A stretch of DNA of 64,000 nucleotides from Aaosphaeria pasadenensis (lineage: Eukaryota; Ascomycota; Dothideomycetes; Pleosporales). The translations under genes and the position numbers were made by a program. Of the stretch, positions 21,582 through 33,405 are shown one piece after another. The stretch spans positions 496,001-560,000 of the forward strand of contig JAKLMB010000009.1 in assembly GCA_022813625.1 (NCBI GenBank), in the 5' to 3' direction. The notes under the pieces were generated by a model, which saw only the letters and a list, made by a program, of their open reading frames with translations, had not been told where the DNA came from and made no database searches. The number at the start of each line of letters is the position of its first letter. Positions within the stretch are counted from its first letter, which is position 1.

Positions 21582-22318
21582 TGTGGAATGTGCCTATGCG
21601 GGAAGCACGATATTGAGCAGAGAATGTACATCTAGAAATGTTCGCCCACCTCGAATGATCCACTGGTGATGCTTGGCGCGTTTGGCAGATTTGCAGGGTC
21701 TGAGGTCGGCTCTGATTGGCTGTAGTGATCTTTATTCACGATGACGATTTACATTGACTTTGAGCATAGGACGTTGCTCGATGACTCCGAGACAACTCAA
21801 ACAGGTCATGGACGATTTCATAGCAATATCTTTAAGATTATAGGGTCTTAATTGTGGCCCAATGCCCACCATTGAGAGACACCAGACCTTGTATCCTAAT
21901 TCTAGGGAGCATGCATCACGAAAGGTACAGTCACTGGGATTGAAGAAGCCATTCTGTTGTAGGCATTGGCAGATTATAATAGCTTAGAATTGTCTTTTAG
22001 TGACCATGGCTCCTTTCATTACTCCAGCCTCTAATTTGGTAGCTTACTCGACTCAGAGCCGTCATCTTCGTCGCGTTCGATGGAGCTACCCCGCGTAATG
22101 CTCCTGTTGCCGTGCGGGTCTATTTCTTAGAGACGGATGTGCATTTCCAGGGCTTTGGCATGGAGACATTATAAGTGCATGTATAATTTCCGAAGAATAT
22201 CTTATGATGCTCATTCGGAAGACTAATCATATTCTTTGGCCTGATATCTAGCAGTCAATTACATTGATTCACACACATAAATTCTCTACGACTGTTCAGA
22301 ACAACATTATCAAGTAAA
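21582..22318. other. Divergent intergenic region
   Basis: 740 bases between COA1 and the cupin gene, transcribed away from each other; both promoters should lie here. No ORF above 76 codons outside shadows and no repeat was seen. Confidence 0.45.
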
Positions 22319-23000
22319 ATGGCACACCAATCCACAATCGGAAGCTGGACAGAATCCGTGACTTCACTGCCCCCGAATCGTCGGTACATCTGCACGCACG
22401 ACAAAAATGGCAAGTCCATTGTGCACTCTTCACCCGCACAACAGTACCATGGCCGCGCTGGCGTAGGCGGAATGGCTCGCTCGTACTCCACGGCCACAGT
22501 TCCTGCAAAGCTCAATGGTGACGAGGACGTCGATGCGTACCTGAAGCCTACAGGTCCGACATCATTCAAGGGCACTGATATCGTGTCGCCTTTGGGTACG
22601 GGTTCCAATTTGCTGGTAGTTGATATTGCGCCCGGAGGACAGTCGCAGATGCACAGGACGATATCGATTGATTACAGCATTTGTGTTATTGGGCATGTTA
22701 GGATGGAGCTGGATAACGGGGAATTTATTGATCTGAGGCCGGGTGTGAGTACTTTTCTTCTCTTGCCACAGATGTGGGCGAGCTATCGAGAGTTGCGGGA
22801 AGCTAACAAGTTAACAGGATCATATCATCCAGAGAGGGACTATGCACAAGTGGTGGAATGGATCCAAGACAGAGCCTGCACGTTTTGTTGCCGTAACGTT
22901 GCCGTGTGAGCCGTTTGAGATCCCAGGCACGGGTGAGACTCTTCGGGAAGATCACGTTGAAGGAACTGGTGCTACAAAGTCAGATGGTACCAAGCTTTGA
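22319..23000 (+). CDS. Cupin-domain protein
   Basis: Modelled as join(22319..22744, 22818..23000), 202 aa; the 73-nt intron (GTGAGT...AACAG) lies in phase 0. The second half is a single small beta-barrel. LLVVDIAPGGQSQMHRTISIDYSICVIGHVRMEL is cupin motif 1 (split here as ...GGQSQMHRTISIDY), GEFIDLRPG follows, and exon 2 DHIIQRGTMHKWWN gives motif 2 with its His. The metal-binding set looks partial: His in HRT, Asp and Tyr in SIDY, and His in MHKW. The family often appears near fungal secondary-metabolite genes, but no such gene adjoins here, and the reaction is unknown. The N-terminal 70 residues are not recognised. Confidence 0.85.
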
Positions 23001-23188
23001 ATATGACGAAAGCGAAATGTGATGTGAAATAATTCTTTAGCTAGTAGCATCATACTATCGTCCCCACACTCCAACACTCATTCTGAATCGTGGAGCAAAC
23101 ATCTTTCAAAAGCGTTACCAGCCAGCGCCGATGCGGAATAACGCTAATCTATTATCATTGACCGAACCTTTACATGTCACCCTATTGT

Positions 23189-25874
23189 CTACCCGGTTCC
23201 AGATACTGCGAGCTTCATCAAATGATCCATGAATGTCTGCAGACTGACATCGTCCGTGAAAATGGTTTGCGCGGTCTGTGCAACACCACCATAGGAGCCA
23301 GTGGTGTGTGTTGTCGAAGGGTTGAGCTTGGAGAGCAGGAAACGAGCCTGGGAACCTCCAGCGTCACAAACAATAAATCGCGGAAGGGGGAATCGGTCTT
23401 GAATGAGGTCCTTGGCATCTTCCTTAGGTGCATCCAATAATGTTGCAAAGTTTTCGTATCCCTCTTGCTCCTGGTACCCTGCTTTTCGCCATTCCGCCAT
23501 TGTCTCTCCGTGGAAGATGAGGATGTGGAAGAAGGTGTCGAGGAGGAGTACGGTTTCTGACTGGATAGATGTGGAATCAAGCAAGACTGGCTGGCTGCCT
23601 TCGTGGTCGAAGCCGTAGCTGTCTAGGGTTGGCTGGATCATAATGAGAGAGTTGCTGACATCCTCGTGATTGAGGACATGTCGGTAAAAGGCGGTTTCAT
23701 CGGGCGAGTTATTGAAGACTTGCAAGAACTGTGACCTGCGCAAATGGAACATGAACTGTGGGTATAAAGTGAAGTTCTTCTCAAGCCTAGTTGTCGTTAG
23801 TTTAGAGTCGTGAAAGAAGACATATGACTTACCTGAATGATGAAGGGTCATCTTTCCTGTACTCAGCAAAGCGAGCGCAAAGCCTGATGAGCATTCGATC
23901 AACCCATCGCAAGACGTCGGGCCCATCGTCAACCTCAGCCTTGAAGACGGCTATCCTAGACATGAGTACCGCAGCAGCCTCCTGATCAAAGGATTGCGCA
24001 ATAGCAGGATCACCAGAGGGACCGCTAAGGTTTCGTGCAACAGTGGTAACTAAGAGTTATTAGTACTGATCATTCTATCTATAATGACGGGGGCGACATA
24101 CCTCTGAGATGATATTGACCAGCAGAGTGCTGGTAGTAGGTCAGGAACTGCATCATTCCCTTCTGCGGGCCCTGCTGCATCTGGTTGGGCCCTCCCTGGC
24201 TCGCAATTTCGAAGTAGATACCATAACTGGCATCGGGATCGATTCCGCACATCTTCCATGAGCAAGTGTTGCCAATACCACACTCTGTCTCGCCAACCGA
24301 TGCTGACTTCTTGTTCATTGACACAGCGTGTCCAATGAGACCTGTGACCTTCAACTCTTTCGTGGTCAAAACTTCGAGGGAGGCGTTGAATCCCATTAGG
24401 AGGTTCTCATCAGCATCCTTGTTAAAGACGCGAGCGAAAGACTGCTTATACATCGAGGAAGTAAAGCTGTCGGTAAGAATCATGTGACCACCAGTAGAGT
24501 TTGAGAGACCCTTCATTTCGAGGAGACCGACTTGGTCCAAACAACCGGCGAAAACATCGACGATGTGACCGTTGTGGGCAACACGCTTGGCGAGGCCGTC
24601 ATAAAACTGGACAAGTTAGCAAGACTGCGTTTCTCAGGACAGTTTCCATATCATACCTTCAGAGCCTTCTTATAGTATTTGATATTGTCGCGGTCGATAT
24701 CGTGATGGGATCGGATGGGTTCCCTAAGTTCAGGACCAACGACCATGCCAGGCCCCTCGGTCGCAGGACCTCCACAGAACAGCATTATACGGCCACCCAT
24801 GTTAACAAATTGAGTCTCCAAAAGCCCAATAGCGACGCTGAGAGCGACGCCAGTGCACCTCAAGGCTCGCTTGTCGTTTGCAACAGGCCAGGGATCCTTC
24901 TGCAACTGCTCAAGCGCATTGGTGAGCTGGAACTCGCACTGGGAAACTGGGAGCAAGAATCGGGCTCCAGCACCAGCCATCATTGGGGGTCGGCCTGGCT
25001 GTTGTGGCATATTGGGTCGCGGTCCCAAGTTTCCACCTAGTCCTAGCATCTCCTGTACTTGCTTCGAGGTGTAATCCTTACTTCCGCGGAAAACGTAGGA
25101 TTTGGCGCATTCAGTGTAGCCGAGCTCATGGACTTGGGCCTGCATCTCGTCAGTTTCCTACTCCTCCTATTCATCCTTCAGAAGCCTTACCATGGTGCCG
25201 AAAGTGATCAATCCAACAAGAGCGTATGGAGGGAGCAGACTCAAGCTCATGATGATGGAATCCTTGAGAGCCTTCAGGCTATCCTCTTCCTGGCAAGTAT
25301 CGACGACGAACACGAAAATCGGCGGGGAGGGAGCTGGTCTAGCAAGGCGGTATTCGATGGTCGTGCTGTTCGGGTGGAGCTCTGGTGGGATTTGATCCTG
25401 AGAGATGTCCTTGTAATGAGGGGGAAGTCCGTTTCGCTGCAAGCAGAAAGGGCATATCCAAAGTCTGGCTCGCATGTCGACCTGGCTATAGACTAGTTAG
25501 CCTACAGCAAAATACCGTGGAAATAATATAGTATACCAGAATGGGTTGAGAACCGCTCGGCAAGGTGCCTTGCAGGAAACCGGCTCATACTGCAACAGCG
25601 GTGTATCTGTCTTCTCCTTCAATGGAGTATACAAGGCACCGATAGGCACTGAAACTTGTTAGCAAGATTCCGGATGAACTGAATAGCAATCAGTGCCATC
25701 TTACCAACGAGCCGCGATGCTTCCTACCCAAGGTTAGCATTCCACCCAGATCAATAACAAGGGCCTGGGTTATCCTACCATGCGCGAGCTTGGGAACGTG
25801 TTCCAACTGAGACGGACTCCATCGCGGTCCTCAATCTCGCTCCACTGCTCCTTGAGCGCCTCGTAATCAGCCAT
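23189..25874 (-). CDS. SEC23: COPII coat GTPase-activating subunit SEC23
   Basis: Inner-coat subunit that binds SAR1 and speeds its GTP hydrolysis on ER exit vesicles. About eight exons between 25874 and 23189, roughly 770 aa. Exon 1 encodes MADYEALKEQWSEIEDRDGV; further exons supply the zinc-finger (CKAPCRAVLNPFC, then CPFC), the trunk/vWA region (FVFVVDTCQEEDSL, LITFGTM), the beta-sandwich, the helical domain and the gelsolin-like C-terminus ending FMDHLMKLAVSGTG. Order and length match yeast and Aspergillus SEC23. Small exons near 25705-25724 and 25538-25651 break the zinc-finger region, so exon borders there are approximate. It is essential in all fungi and appears complete. Confidence 0.94.
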
Positions 25875-27340
25875 ACTGGTGTATCAAGGATGGAGAGACG
25901 ACGGGAGTAAAAGCTGAAGGTGTGGTATAGGTGGAGGGACCGAGGCGGCGCCCACAATCCGAATTGGCGGGGAAGCTGGTTCGCGGGTGGTATCTGAAGT
26001 GGAAAGTGGAAGAGGTTGTAGAGAGTGGGTGATATAGGCCTGTAAGAAGAATAGACCACGCTGAAGGGTGGTTCAGGCTGCAGCAAGAGTTTCGTGGAGC
26101 TGCTACGTTCCCGTAGAAGTTATATGGGTGGACTTGCTGGGTTGTTCAATGATCGCGGCACACATGCGGCCAGATTGGAGGTTTCCAGACGCTAAACCCT
26201 TTGTGACACTAGCATCATTCTCACGGATCCTACTTAATCGAACCTCAGACTTCCGAAGTTTTTCTTCTCTTTTTCTTCTTCTCAATCACCGCCAGCTCCA
26301 CAATACACTACTTAACGGCAGCCTCATCCAGTTTATGATGAGGTTGTTTTCGCGCTGCGCGTAGAGGAGAGCAGACCCATGGCTGGGCACCCGGTCTAGA
26401 TACGCCTGTTTTTGGTGTCATGAGAGACTGGGAATCAGCAGAGGTCACATCTATTCATCTAGAGAAAATCGTTTCTGTCATTCACAGGATTAACCGTACT
26501 CTATTCAAGAAATGCATTTGATCATTTCGAGGCACGTGTTCACGTGCATCGGTGCCGGAATCATTGTCGCTGCCTTCATCTACCGACAGCAATCACCGTA
26601 CTGCTCGAATGAACACATGCACAGGGGCAGCCTCAATGATAGACCAGCATGGCTGATCATTCGTATATACTGTTTTCTCTCATCCGTTTCTTTGCCTGAC
26701 GTGTGCACCTAGTACTTCGTGTAATGAAGACTTTATCGGTACAAGGACCCCTGCATGCCACCAACAGGTCTGTAGCAGGAATTGAACCATCTCTGTGTTT
26801 GATGCCTGTCACCTCTTGTGGCGACAAAGCTGTCCCGAGTGTACAACATTACCTGTTATGATTGAGGCCCCTCACGGTTGCTGATCTGAACTTCGAACGA
26901 CAGGTATTGATTCCCAAATATCCATGCCCTTTCTGTGCGTAGGACGCACGAGTATCTATCTGCACTGTCAACAAACAAAACACGCTGTTTTTAGCGCGCG
27001 TTAACAGCATGGCGGTGGACTTGTTACCTCATTTCCATTTAGCTGTGTATAGTAGGATCATGAGGGGCAAGCTGTGAAACTTAGGTAACAGTCTTGAAGG
27101 CTATCGTTGATACACAGCTGCAGTTTGTGCACGGTACAGCAATGGCCCTACTTGCCTCATTTGAATGAAAGCGGTCACTCAGATCTCTTCACTTCACTCT
27201 TCACTACACAATTCTCGTTCACTGTCAACTATTTTAAGAAAACATACTTCCGTAAGATGGCTCCACTGAAGTGATAGGAAATTTCGCGTGCAGACTTGCG
27301 AGCTCAAAAGTACGATAGAGCAAAAACACTCGACTTGGTC
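25875..27340. other. Gene-poor region before the permease
   Basis: About 1.5 kb. Small ORFs only; the 66-codon ORF at 26512-26712 begins with a hydrophobic stretch but has no other support. The segment contains the divergent promoters of SEC23 and the permease. A GGTTCAATTC-like B-box near 26782-26791 (minus strand) lacks an A-box and was not called a tRNA. Confidence 0.45.
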
Positions 27341-29085
27341 ATGAATTCCGCAAAAATGCGCCGCACTCTGGCTACGAACGTGTCTCAAGCAGAAGTTGCT
27401 CCTGTAGTGACAGCCGAAGTCACTACGCCGCCTATCACAACCTTTGCAATCCACGATGCGTCCGACATGCGCCGCCTGGGAAAGCAACAACAGTTCGACC
27501 GAAACTTCAGCTATATCTCTACTCTAGGCTTTGTCTCTATCTATATGTCAACCTGGGAATATGTGTTGATATCGTTATCAACTGGCTTCACGAACGGCGG
27601 ATACGCAGGTTTATTCTGGGTCTTCATCGGAACGATTGGCTGCTACTCTTCAATTGTTGCAAGTCTAGCTGAAATGGCTTCGATGGCTCCCACTACAGGC
27701 GGGCAATACCACTGGACATCAGAATTTGCTCCGGAAGGATACCAGAAAATACTGAGCTATGCAAGCGGATGGATGAGCACACTGGGCTTGATCGCCAGTG
27801 TCAGTTCGGGCATGTTTGTTATGGCAACCCTGCTTCAGGCGATTATACAAGTTATCAACCCAACATTTGCCTTCACCAGCTGGAGCTCGACACTCATTAT
27901 GTAAGTTGACCGCGCGAACTACACCCAGATATACAGCTGATGATATACAGGCTACTCTTCCTGGCAGTCTCAGCTCTGGTCAACACGATGAGTGCGAAGT
28001 TCTTGCCATCCATTCAAACTTTCAGCCTTTTCGCTCACATGTTCGGGTTCATCATTGTTTTTGTTACAGTATGGGTGAGATGCCCCCGAAATCCAGCCGC
28101 AGACGTCTTCCTGCATGTCATAAATGGGAGTGGTTGGAAGGACGTCGGAATTGCTTGTTTGATCAGCCAGATCACAGTAGGTGCTTCATCTACCAACAAA
28201 TGAACCACGCTCATTCTTCCAGGTTCTGTTTTGCAATCTAGGTACGACTAGGTAATCCTTATTTTCTATGATTCGCCGACTAATGTCACAAAAGGATCCG
28301 ATTCGATAATCCACATCTCAGAAGAGGTCGAAGAAGCATCACTTGTTGTTCCGCGTTGTATTTGGTGGTCATATCTAGTCAATGTCGTCGTCGGGGTCCT
28401 CATGCTTGTCGCTATGCTCTTCAACATCGGGCCTCTGCACCGAGTCCTCAACGCCGACGCCCCATATCTCATCCTTTTCAATAACACCGGATCTACTGCG
28501 ATGGCCCTGTTTCTCACGGTATATCTCTTCGTGCTGATTGTTTCGGGGAACGTTACTGGACTTGCCGCAACCTCTCGAGTACTATGGGCATTCTCACGCG
28601 ATCGTGGCCTCCCTTTCTCCCAGTGGATTTCGCGTCTTGAACACAGCCACCAGGTTCCCAACAGACCAATATATCTCACTGCTACCTTGAGTGGTGTCCT
28701 ATGCTTCATCAACATGGGCTCAACGTTTGCGTTCCAGATCATCATCTCACTAACAATGCTGGGTTTCCTCAGCACAAACATGCTCGCCGTCGGCTGCCTG
28801 TTACTCAAACGCTCTAAGGGCGAACCTCTGCCACCCGCACGCTGGAGCCTGGGCCGTTACGGGTTTGCAATCAATGCCTTCGCTTTCCTGTATTCTGGAT
28901 TTGCAATCATTTTCGCATGTCTACCTGCTACTCTACCAGTCAGTCCACGAACAGCTAATTGGGCTCCGCTGGTATGGGTCTTCATTATGGCCTTTGCTAC
29001 AATTTTGTACGTTGTTCATGGAAAATCAAGCTACAAACCTCCGGTAGAACTTGTCGAGATCAGGGTACCATCCGCTGTGGAATAA
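27341..29085 (+). CDS. Amino-acid/choline-type permease (APC superfamily)
   Basis: Modelled as join(27341..27900, 27951..28176, 28223..28241, 28295..29085), 531 aa. A hydrophilic N-terminus leads into about twelve membrane helices. The family start YISTLGFVSIYMSTWEYVL, then GGYAGLFWVFIGT, and EMASMAPTTGGQYHW (the conserved Gly-rich substrate region) identify the fungal choline/GABA permease group. The later ISEEVEEAS, GLAATSRVLWAFSRDRGLPFS and VPNRPIYLTA segments confirm it. Exon 3 is only 19 nt and is needed to join IT-VLFCNL-GSDS in frame. Substrate cannot be told from sequence: choline, GABA, uridine and amino acids are all transported by relatives. The gene looks intact; the start at 27341 is the first ATG, as the longer frame begins with TTG. 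Confidence 0.88.
28223..28241 (+). other. 19-nt microexon of the permease gene
   Basis: Flanked by TTCCAG and GTACGA. It encodes VLFCNL plus one base; leaving it out would shift the frame into early stops. Confidence 0.7.
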
Positions 29086-29541
29086 TAAGGTGAACAATGC
29101 GCTCCCAAGAATAGGTGTCAACGGGTTAAACCTAGGTCAATAGAAGCACCTAGATAGATAACACTAAAGCGCAACTACAACGTCATCAATGGGATTGCGA
29201 ACTGTGTAGAATGAGAATTATGACATGATACAAACTCCATCATTAATCTTCATTCGCCATCACAGCCTTACTGATTGAAGCGCAGCTGTAGCCCGAATGT
29301 ATCACATTTACTTCTCATCGTGGCATGAGATTACTCCATAACGCGAAAAGTATAATATTCGTTCAACTCAAAGTCAAATGGTCAGGTTTCAGCACATGAG
29401 AATCATTCCGCTCTCGATTCATGGCCATGGCCACCATATCAAGGATGAGGTAGCCTAATGCTACCATATCCGAAAAGGAGTTTTGGAAGTCTGACCAGCT
29501 CAGTAGAAGTAGCGCCAGGTGCAAATTGCATGCCCACCCGT
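29086..29541. other. Intergenic between convergent genes
   Basis: 455 AT-rich bases with no ORF of note; probably the two 3' UTRs. Confidence 0.45.
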
Positions 29542-30235
29542 TTATCTTCGGACCCCCGTAACGTTGATATTTCCATTACCTCTAGGGGCTTGGAAACCTG
29601 GCAGTTTTGATTCAGATTTTAATGACCATTTAAGGAGTACAAGATTGCCGACTTACCTGCGCATGACTGATCAGGTCTTGTGCAATGATCAATAACCCAA
29701 AGCAAGCCAAAGGCAACATCGGAACTATGTAACGACATCAGCATGTTAAGTTGGGGGTGTATACTATTTTGTGTCTAGGGACCAGACATACCAAGCACTT
29801 GATTCACTTCTTCCAGTCACGCTCTCCCCAAGCGCACGCGAACTATCGGCATGACAGAACTCGGTCTTGCCACTAGCCCCTACAATGCACCGGGTTCCAC
29901 TCAATGAGTTTAGGTAGTTGAAGCATGCAATAAGCCCAGTGACGTTCGTATAAGCGTTGCCGGGACCACAGCCTGGTGTGAGCATGACACTCATCTCGTT
30001 GTTGGCTGTGGATAATTTAGTCTAATTGTTCTAGTTACGAAGTTGTATACTCACGTAGCTGAGGTAACGGCATAGTGTACAGTTCCGCGGATGTCAAATT
30101 GAGGTCCTCAAGAGATGGCAGACCAGGTCCGGGAATGACATCGGGGTAGTGTTTACCAACCGATGGCGCCGCGACAGTTGCACGCAAGCCTACAAAGGCA
30201 ATGAGAAAATATGATAGAGAGTTTAGAGAGATCAT
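29542..30235 (-). CDS. Small secreted cysteine-containing protein
   Basis: Four exons on the minus strand between 30235 and 29542; splice joins at CTAC|GTGAGT, CTTG|GTATGT and GCAG|GTAAGT all keep the frame. The product is about 170 aa. An N-terminal signal peptide (MISLNSLSYFLIAFVGLRATVAA) precedes a mature part with seven Cys. Its segments are MLTPGCGPGNAY, LIACFNYLNSLSGTRC, KTEFCHADSS, then SACSDVAFGLLWVIDHC, DQSCAG and a C-terminal GNGNINV strand. I remember this pattern (an invariant AxGNGN near the end and DVA..LLWV..C) from uncharacterised fungal secreted proteins, some listed as effector candidates. No toxic activity is implied by the sequence. It is single-copy here, between the permease and a gene-free region. 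Confidence 0.75.
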
Positions 30236-32312
30236 ATTGCAATTTTGATCGATGTTAAATAATCGGTCGTTATTACCAGAAGAATTGTCTAAGGAAGGTC
30301 TGATTATAGAGTCGAGAGCAGAGGATTCATTGCCACTTACTTATATATCTCTGGATGATAATGATTTGGCGCAAAACTTTCCTTTCACAAAAAGAAGCTG
30401 ATGTTAATCTATTCCCCTGGCAAGGTAGAACTCGCTCTCTCCGAGCAATATTGAAATACGATTCTTAGTAGTCCTGACCATCACAATTGCATGTACGTCT
30501 TCATTGGTAGAATGTTCATTATATTCCCTTTTCAGCTTTTAGACCTGCCAAATGTAGTCCTCGTCTCGCGACGGACCTTTTGATTGAGCTTTAATGGCCC
30601 AGAGCTGCTAGTGTAGAAAATTACGGTGTGGATTATGGTATGTTCTGGGATTTGAGTTACTCGCTAGCAGCTTACGGCTGGGGACCGGAGGTGAGTGTTC
30701 ATAGAAGCGGCTGAAGAGAGTTGTTGACCACTCACCTTATAGCCCTTTACTGCTATTGGGCCTTGACAACCGAAAGAACTCATGAGTCCTGGTTAAGGGA
30801 GATTTTTAAAATATTCGATCAATAAAGAATCAAGCAATATGGAAGTGTTGAAGAATCATCATTGATCCGCCTTGATGGGGAATTGTCTGGGCTATGATCA
30901 TTTCACTACTTTATGCTTTGAGTGGAGTAAAGCTAGAATCCATAAACCCCTACATTAAAGCTTTCGATGATTGCAGTACGAAAGACATACTAGATCGATG
31001 CAGTTGATGACAAGTCTGTGCTTGGGCTCTAGACCTTCTGTGACGAACGTACTGCCGCATTTGGCATCTTTATATTAAACTCCGGACCATCGAATCAAGT
31101 ATATTCTTGTGTTACCCCTCATGATACACAGCAAATCACAACAGTATTTACAAGGCAGACACCGCATGTGGCCCAGCTTCCGGCCATTTGAATTTTTCAG
31201 AGGCTTGATGCACAATTATTGAGATGACTTCCAAAACGAATAGTGGCTTGCAACATCGACCTATCCACCATTTGAAGTCGGCGTAGATCCTATCAAGGCA
31301 ATAGAAACGTTGGGTGAAACAGAAGCCATTCTGTCCAATCGAATTGACTGACTAGGGAAAGATATTGCTGCTCCTGTTTGACGGAGTCAGCGTTGGAATC
31401 ATACGCACATTTTGATCTGTGCCTACCAATAGAAAAAGGAATTGTAGCCTTCCCTAGATTTCAACGTGTAAATTGTAAGAACGAAATTTAATTTCTCAAT
31501 TTGTTCGTTATAATAAGACGCCTGCGAGCTTGTACCTCCGTTGAATCTACACGAATGCGAATTCAGAGATCACTTGACTTCGAGTGGCTAATAACATTCA
31601 GCGACAGGGAGGAATTGGTTTCAAGTGTTCAGCGAAGGCATACTATATTATCGCTTTGGAATTTAGATATATGCTTCAGCTCTAGACTTTATGTACATAA
31701 CCGTTGTATGGACTAAAGAGCCCTCGTTAAATAGTAACCAATTAGTATGCATATTGCAAGCTGTTCTCCGGTTGAGAAATTTGTAACTCGTTGCTAGATC
31801 GTTGGTTCTCTCTAGTTCGATTTGTCAAGCTATGTCTGTAGTTTCTTCCACCAGCCTCTGAAAGAAAAGAGGCTGGTGGATGGAGCTGCTGAAGAAATCG
31901 GACATTCGGGGCGTGGTGAATCGCGCGGAGCACTCGGGTGCCGACCAAGGTTATAGCTATTTTTGTTCGGGACGACAACCAATGAAGCCTTTGATATGCC
32001 AACCTCACTGCGCCCAATTTGATTGCTACGAGACCTTGGGGCCCCGCGGGAAGAGCGAAACGTTGGCTAGTTTTCTTTGTTCTCATTGTATATTTACACT
32101 TTGAAGAATTGCATTTCTGGGAATTCAAAGTACCCTCACGAAGCTTTGAAATCAGATTCAGTTTGTACGACAGGTTATCGGGGTGTTTTTCCGTGGTAGA
32201 ATGAGTATAAATAGATGCTAATACAATGGAAGACACGATATCTCATCAGAACAAGCGCTTTTGATTTGAATCTACAAGTGTACGCAAAACTCGACTCATC
32301 GCAGAATCCAAT
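30236..32312. other. 2-kb gene-free, AT-rich region with a hairpin
   Basis: No ORF here has family resemblance. The 164-codon minus-strand ORF (31742-32236) spans the hairpin at 31847-31880 and has no domain. A short frame on the minus strand near 30735-30783 begins MSSFGCQGPIAVKGYK followed by a donor-like GTGAGT, but no exon joins it in frame. The segment may hold decayed genes or noncoding RNA. Confidence 0.45.
31847..31880. repeat. Perfect 13-bp inverted repeat with 8-nt loop
   Basis: Arms at 31847-31859 and 31868-31880 are exact reverse complements, separated by GAAAGAAA. A second complementary pair (TTTCTTC at 31842-31848 and GAAGAAA at 31891-31897) flanks it. The GC content of the arms is higher than the surroundings. 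Confidence 0.85.
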
Positions 32313-33405
32313 ATGCCTACCATTGCAGTTGCTGGAGGAACTGGAGGAATCGGGAGAACCATTGTTGAGGAATTGGTAAATCAAGGCAAGCATGAGGTCT
32401 TGGTTCTGAGCAGAAAGGTATCTTGTCCGTTTACCCTTCCATGACAATACTCACTGATGCCCGTCCAGGCTGTTCCAATCCCTGGCGTCTCTGTTCCTGT
32501 GATTGCTGTCGACTACAATGATCCAAAGACGCTCGCAGCGACCTTGGACCAGCACAAAATCGAAGTGGTCATATCGACCATTGTACTCATCTCAGACGAT
32601 TCGAGTCAATCGCAGCTGAATCTCATTGCAGCCGCTTCTGGTTCGAAGACTGTGAAGAGGTTCATTCCCAGTGAATATGGAACCCACAACAAGCCCGAGT
32701 ATGTCAAGTCAATTTTTTCAAAACCACATAGACTCATCACAATCAAGGCTACTCCCCCAATACCCCACAATGAAGTGGTGGGTTGATGCCGCTAATGCGC
32801 TTCGTGCTTCTAAGCTAGAGTATACTCTAGTCATCATTGGCTTCATCATGGACTATTACGGTATTCCTCACGTGAAAAGTAACTTACATTCCTTCAAATG
32901 GATCTTGGATTTCGACAACAAACGAGCCATAATTCCAGGAGACGGTACCACGAAAATATCCTTCCTGTTCTCTGCGGATGTGGCCAAGTATGTTGTCGCA
33001 TTGCTAGATCTGGACCGCTGGCCCGAATTGAGTCGGTTCAGGGGCAGCACGGTGACACCGAAAGAGATGGTGGAAGCTGCGGAGAAGGTTACAGGTGAGT
33101 CGAACTTTTGAAAAGTCCAAGTTTTCTTCTGTGCTGAATCAGCTGCGGTAGGCACCAAATGGACCGTGGAGTACGACTCTGTTGAGGACATTGCTCAAGG
33201 CAAAGTCACGGTCTTCAAACAGCCAAAGGGAACTTACGAAAATGTTTCAGATGAAGAATTGCGCATGCTGGTAGTATGGTTCAATGAGTTCGCTATCAAA
33301 GGCATGTTTGATTTGTCTGGAAAAGAGGTTATGAACGATAAATTCCCGGACGTTAAGCCAGTTCAATTCCAGGGGTTGATTGAGTCTGCTTGGGGTAAGC
33401 AGTAA
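32313..33405 (+). CDS. NmrA-type NAD(P)-binding oxidoreductase
   Basis: Modelled as join(32313..32417, 32469..32698, 32748..33094, 33152..33405), 311 aa. Starts with the Rossmann motif MPTIAVAGGTGGIGRTIVEE (GGxGGxG). The VISTIVLISDD strand, KRFIPSEYGTHNKPE (the family's PSEYG) and WVDAANALRASKLEYTLV follow, as in isoflavone-reductase-like and NmrA proteins. Reading the middle part requires the 49-nt intron at 32699-32747 (GTATGT...ATCAAG); without it a shifted, shorter ORF appears. The catalytic Lys of true isoflavone reductases is not obvious: KWWVD stands in its place. It may be a redox sensor or reductase of unknown substrate. It stands alone, next to a gene-free region. Confidence 0.85.

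Noticed and set aside
26755..26845. Possible tRNA gene on the minus strand (GGTTCAATTC B-box-like)
   Set aside because: No matching A-box at the right distance and no acceptor stem pairing could be found.
30735..30783. Start of a small gene (MSSFGCQGPIAVKGYK then GTGAGT)
   Set aside because: All candidate acceptors downstream lead straight to stop codons in the required frame.
31742..32236. 164-codon minus-strand ORF
   Set aside because: No family resemblance, spans the hairpin and an AT-rich region; treated as chance.
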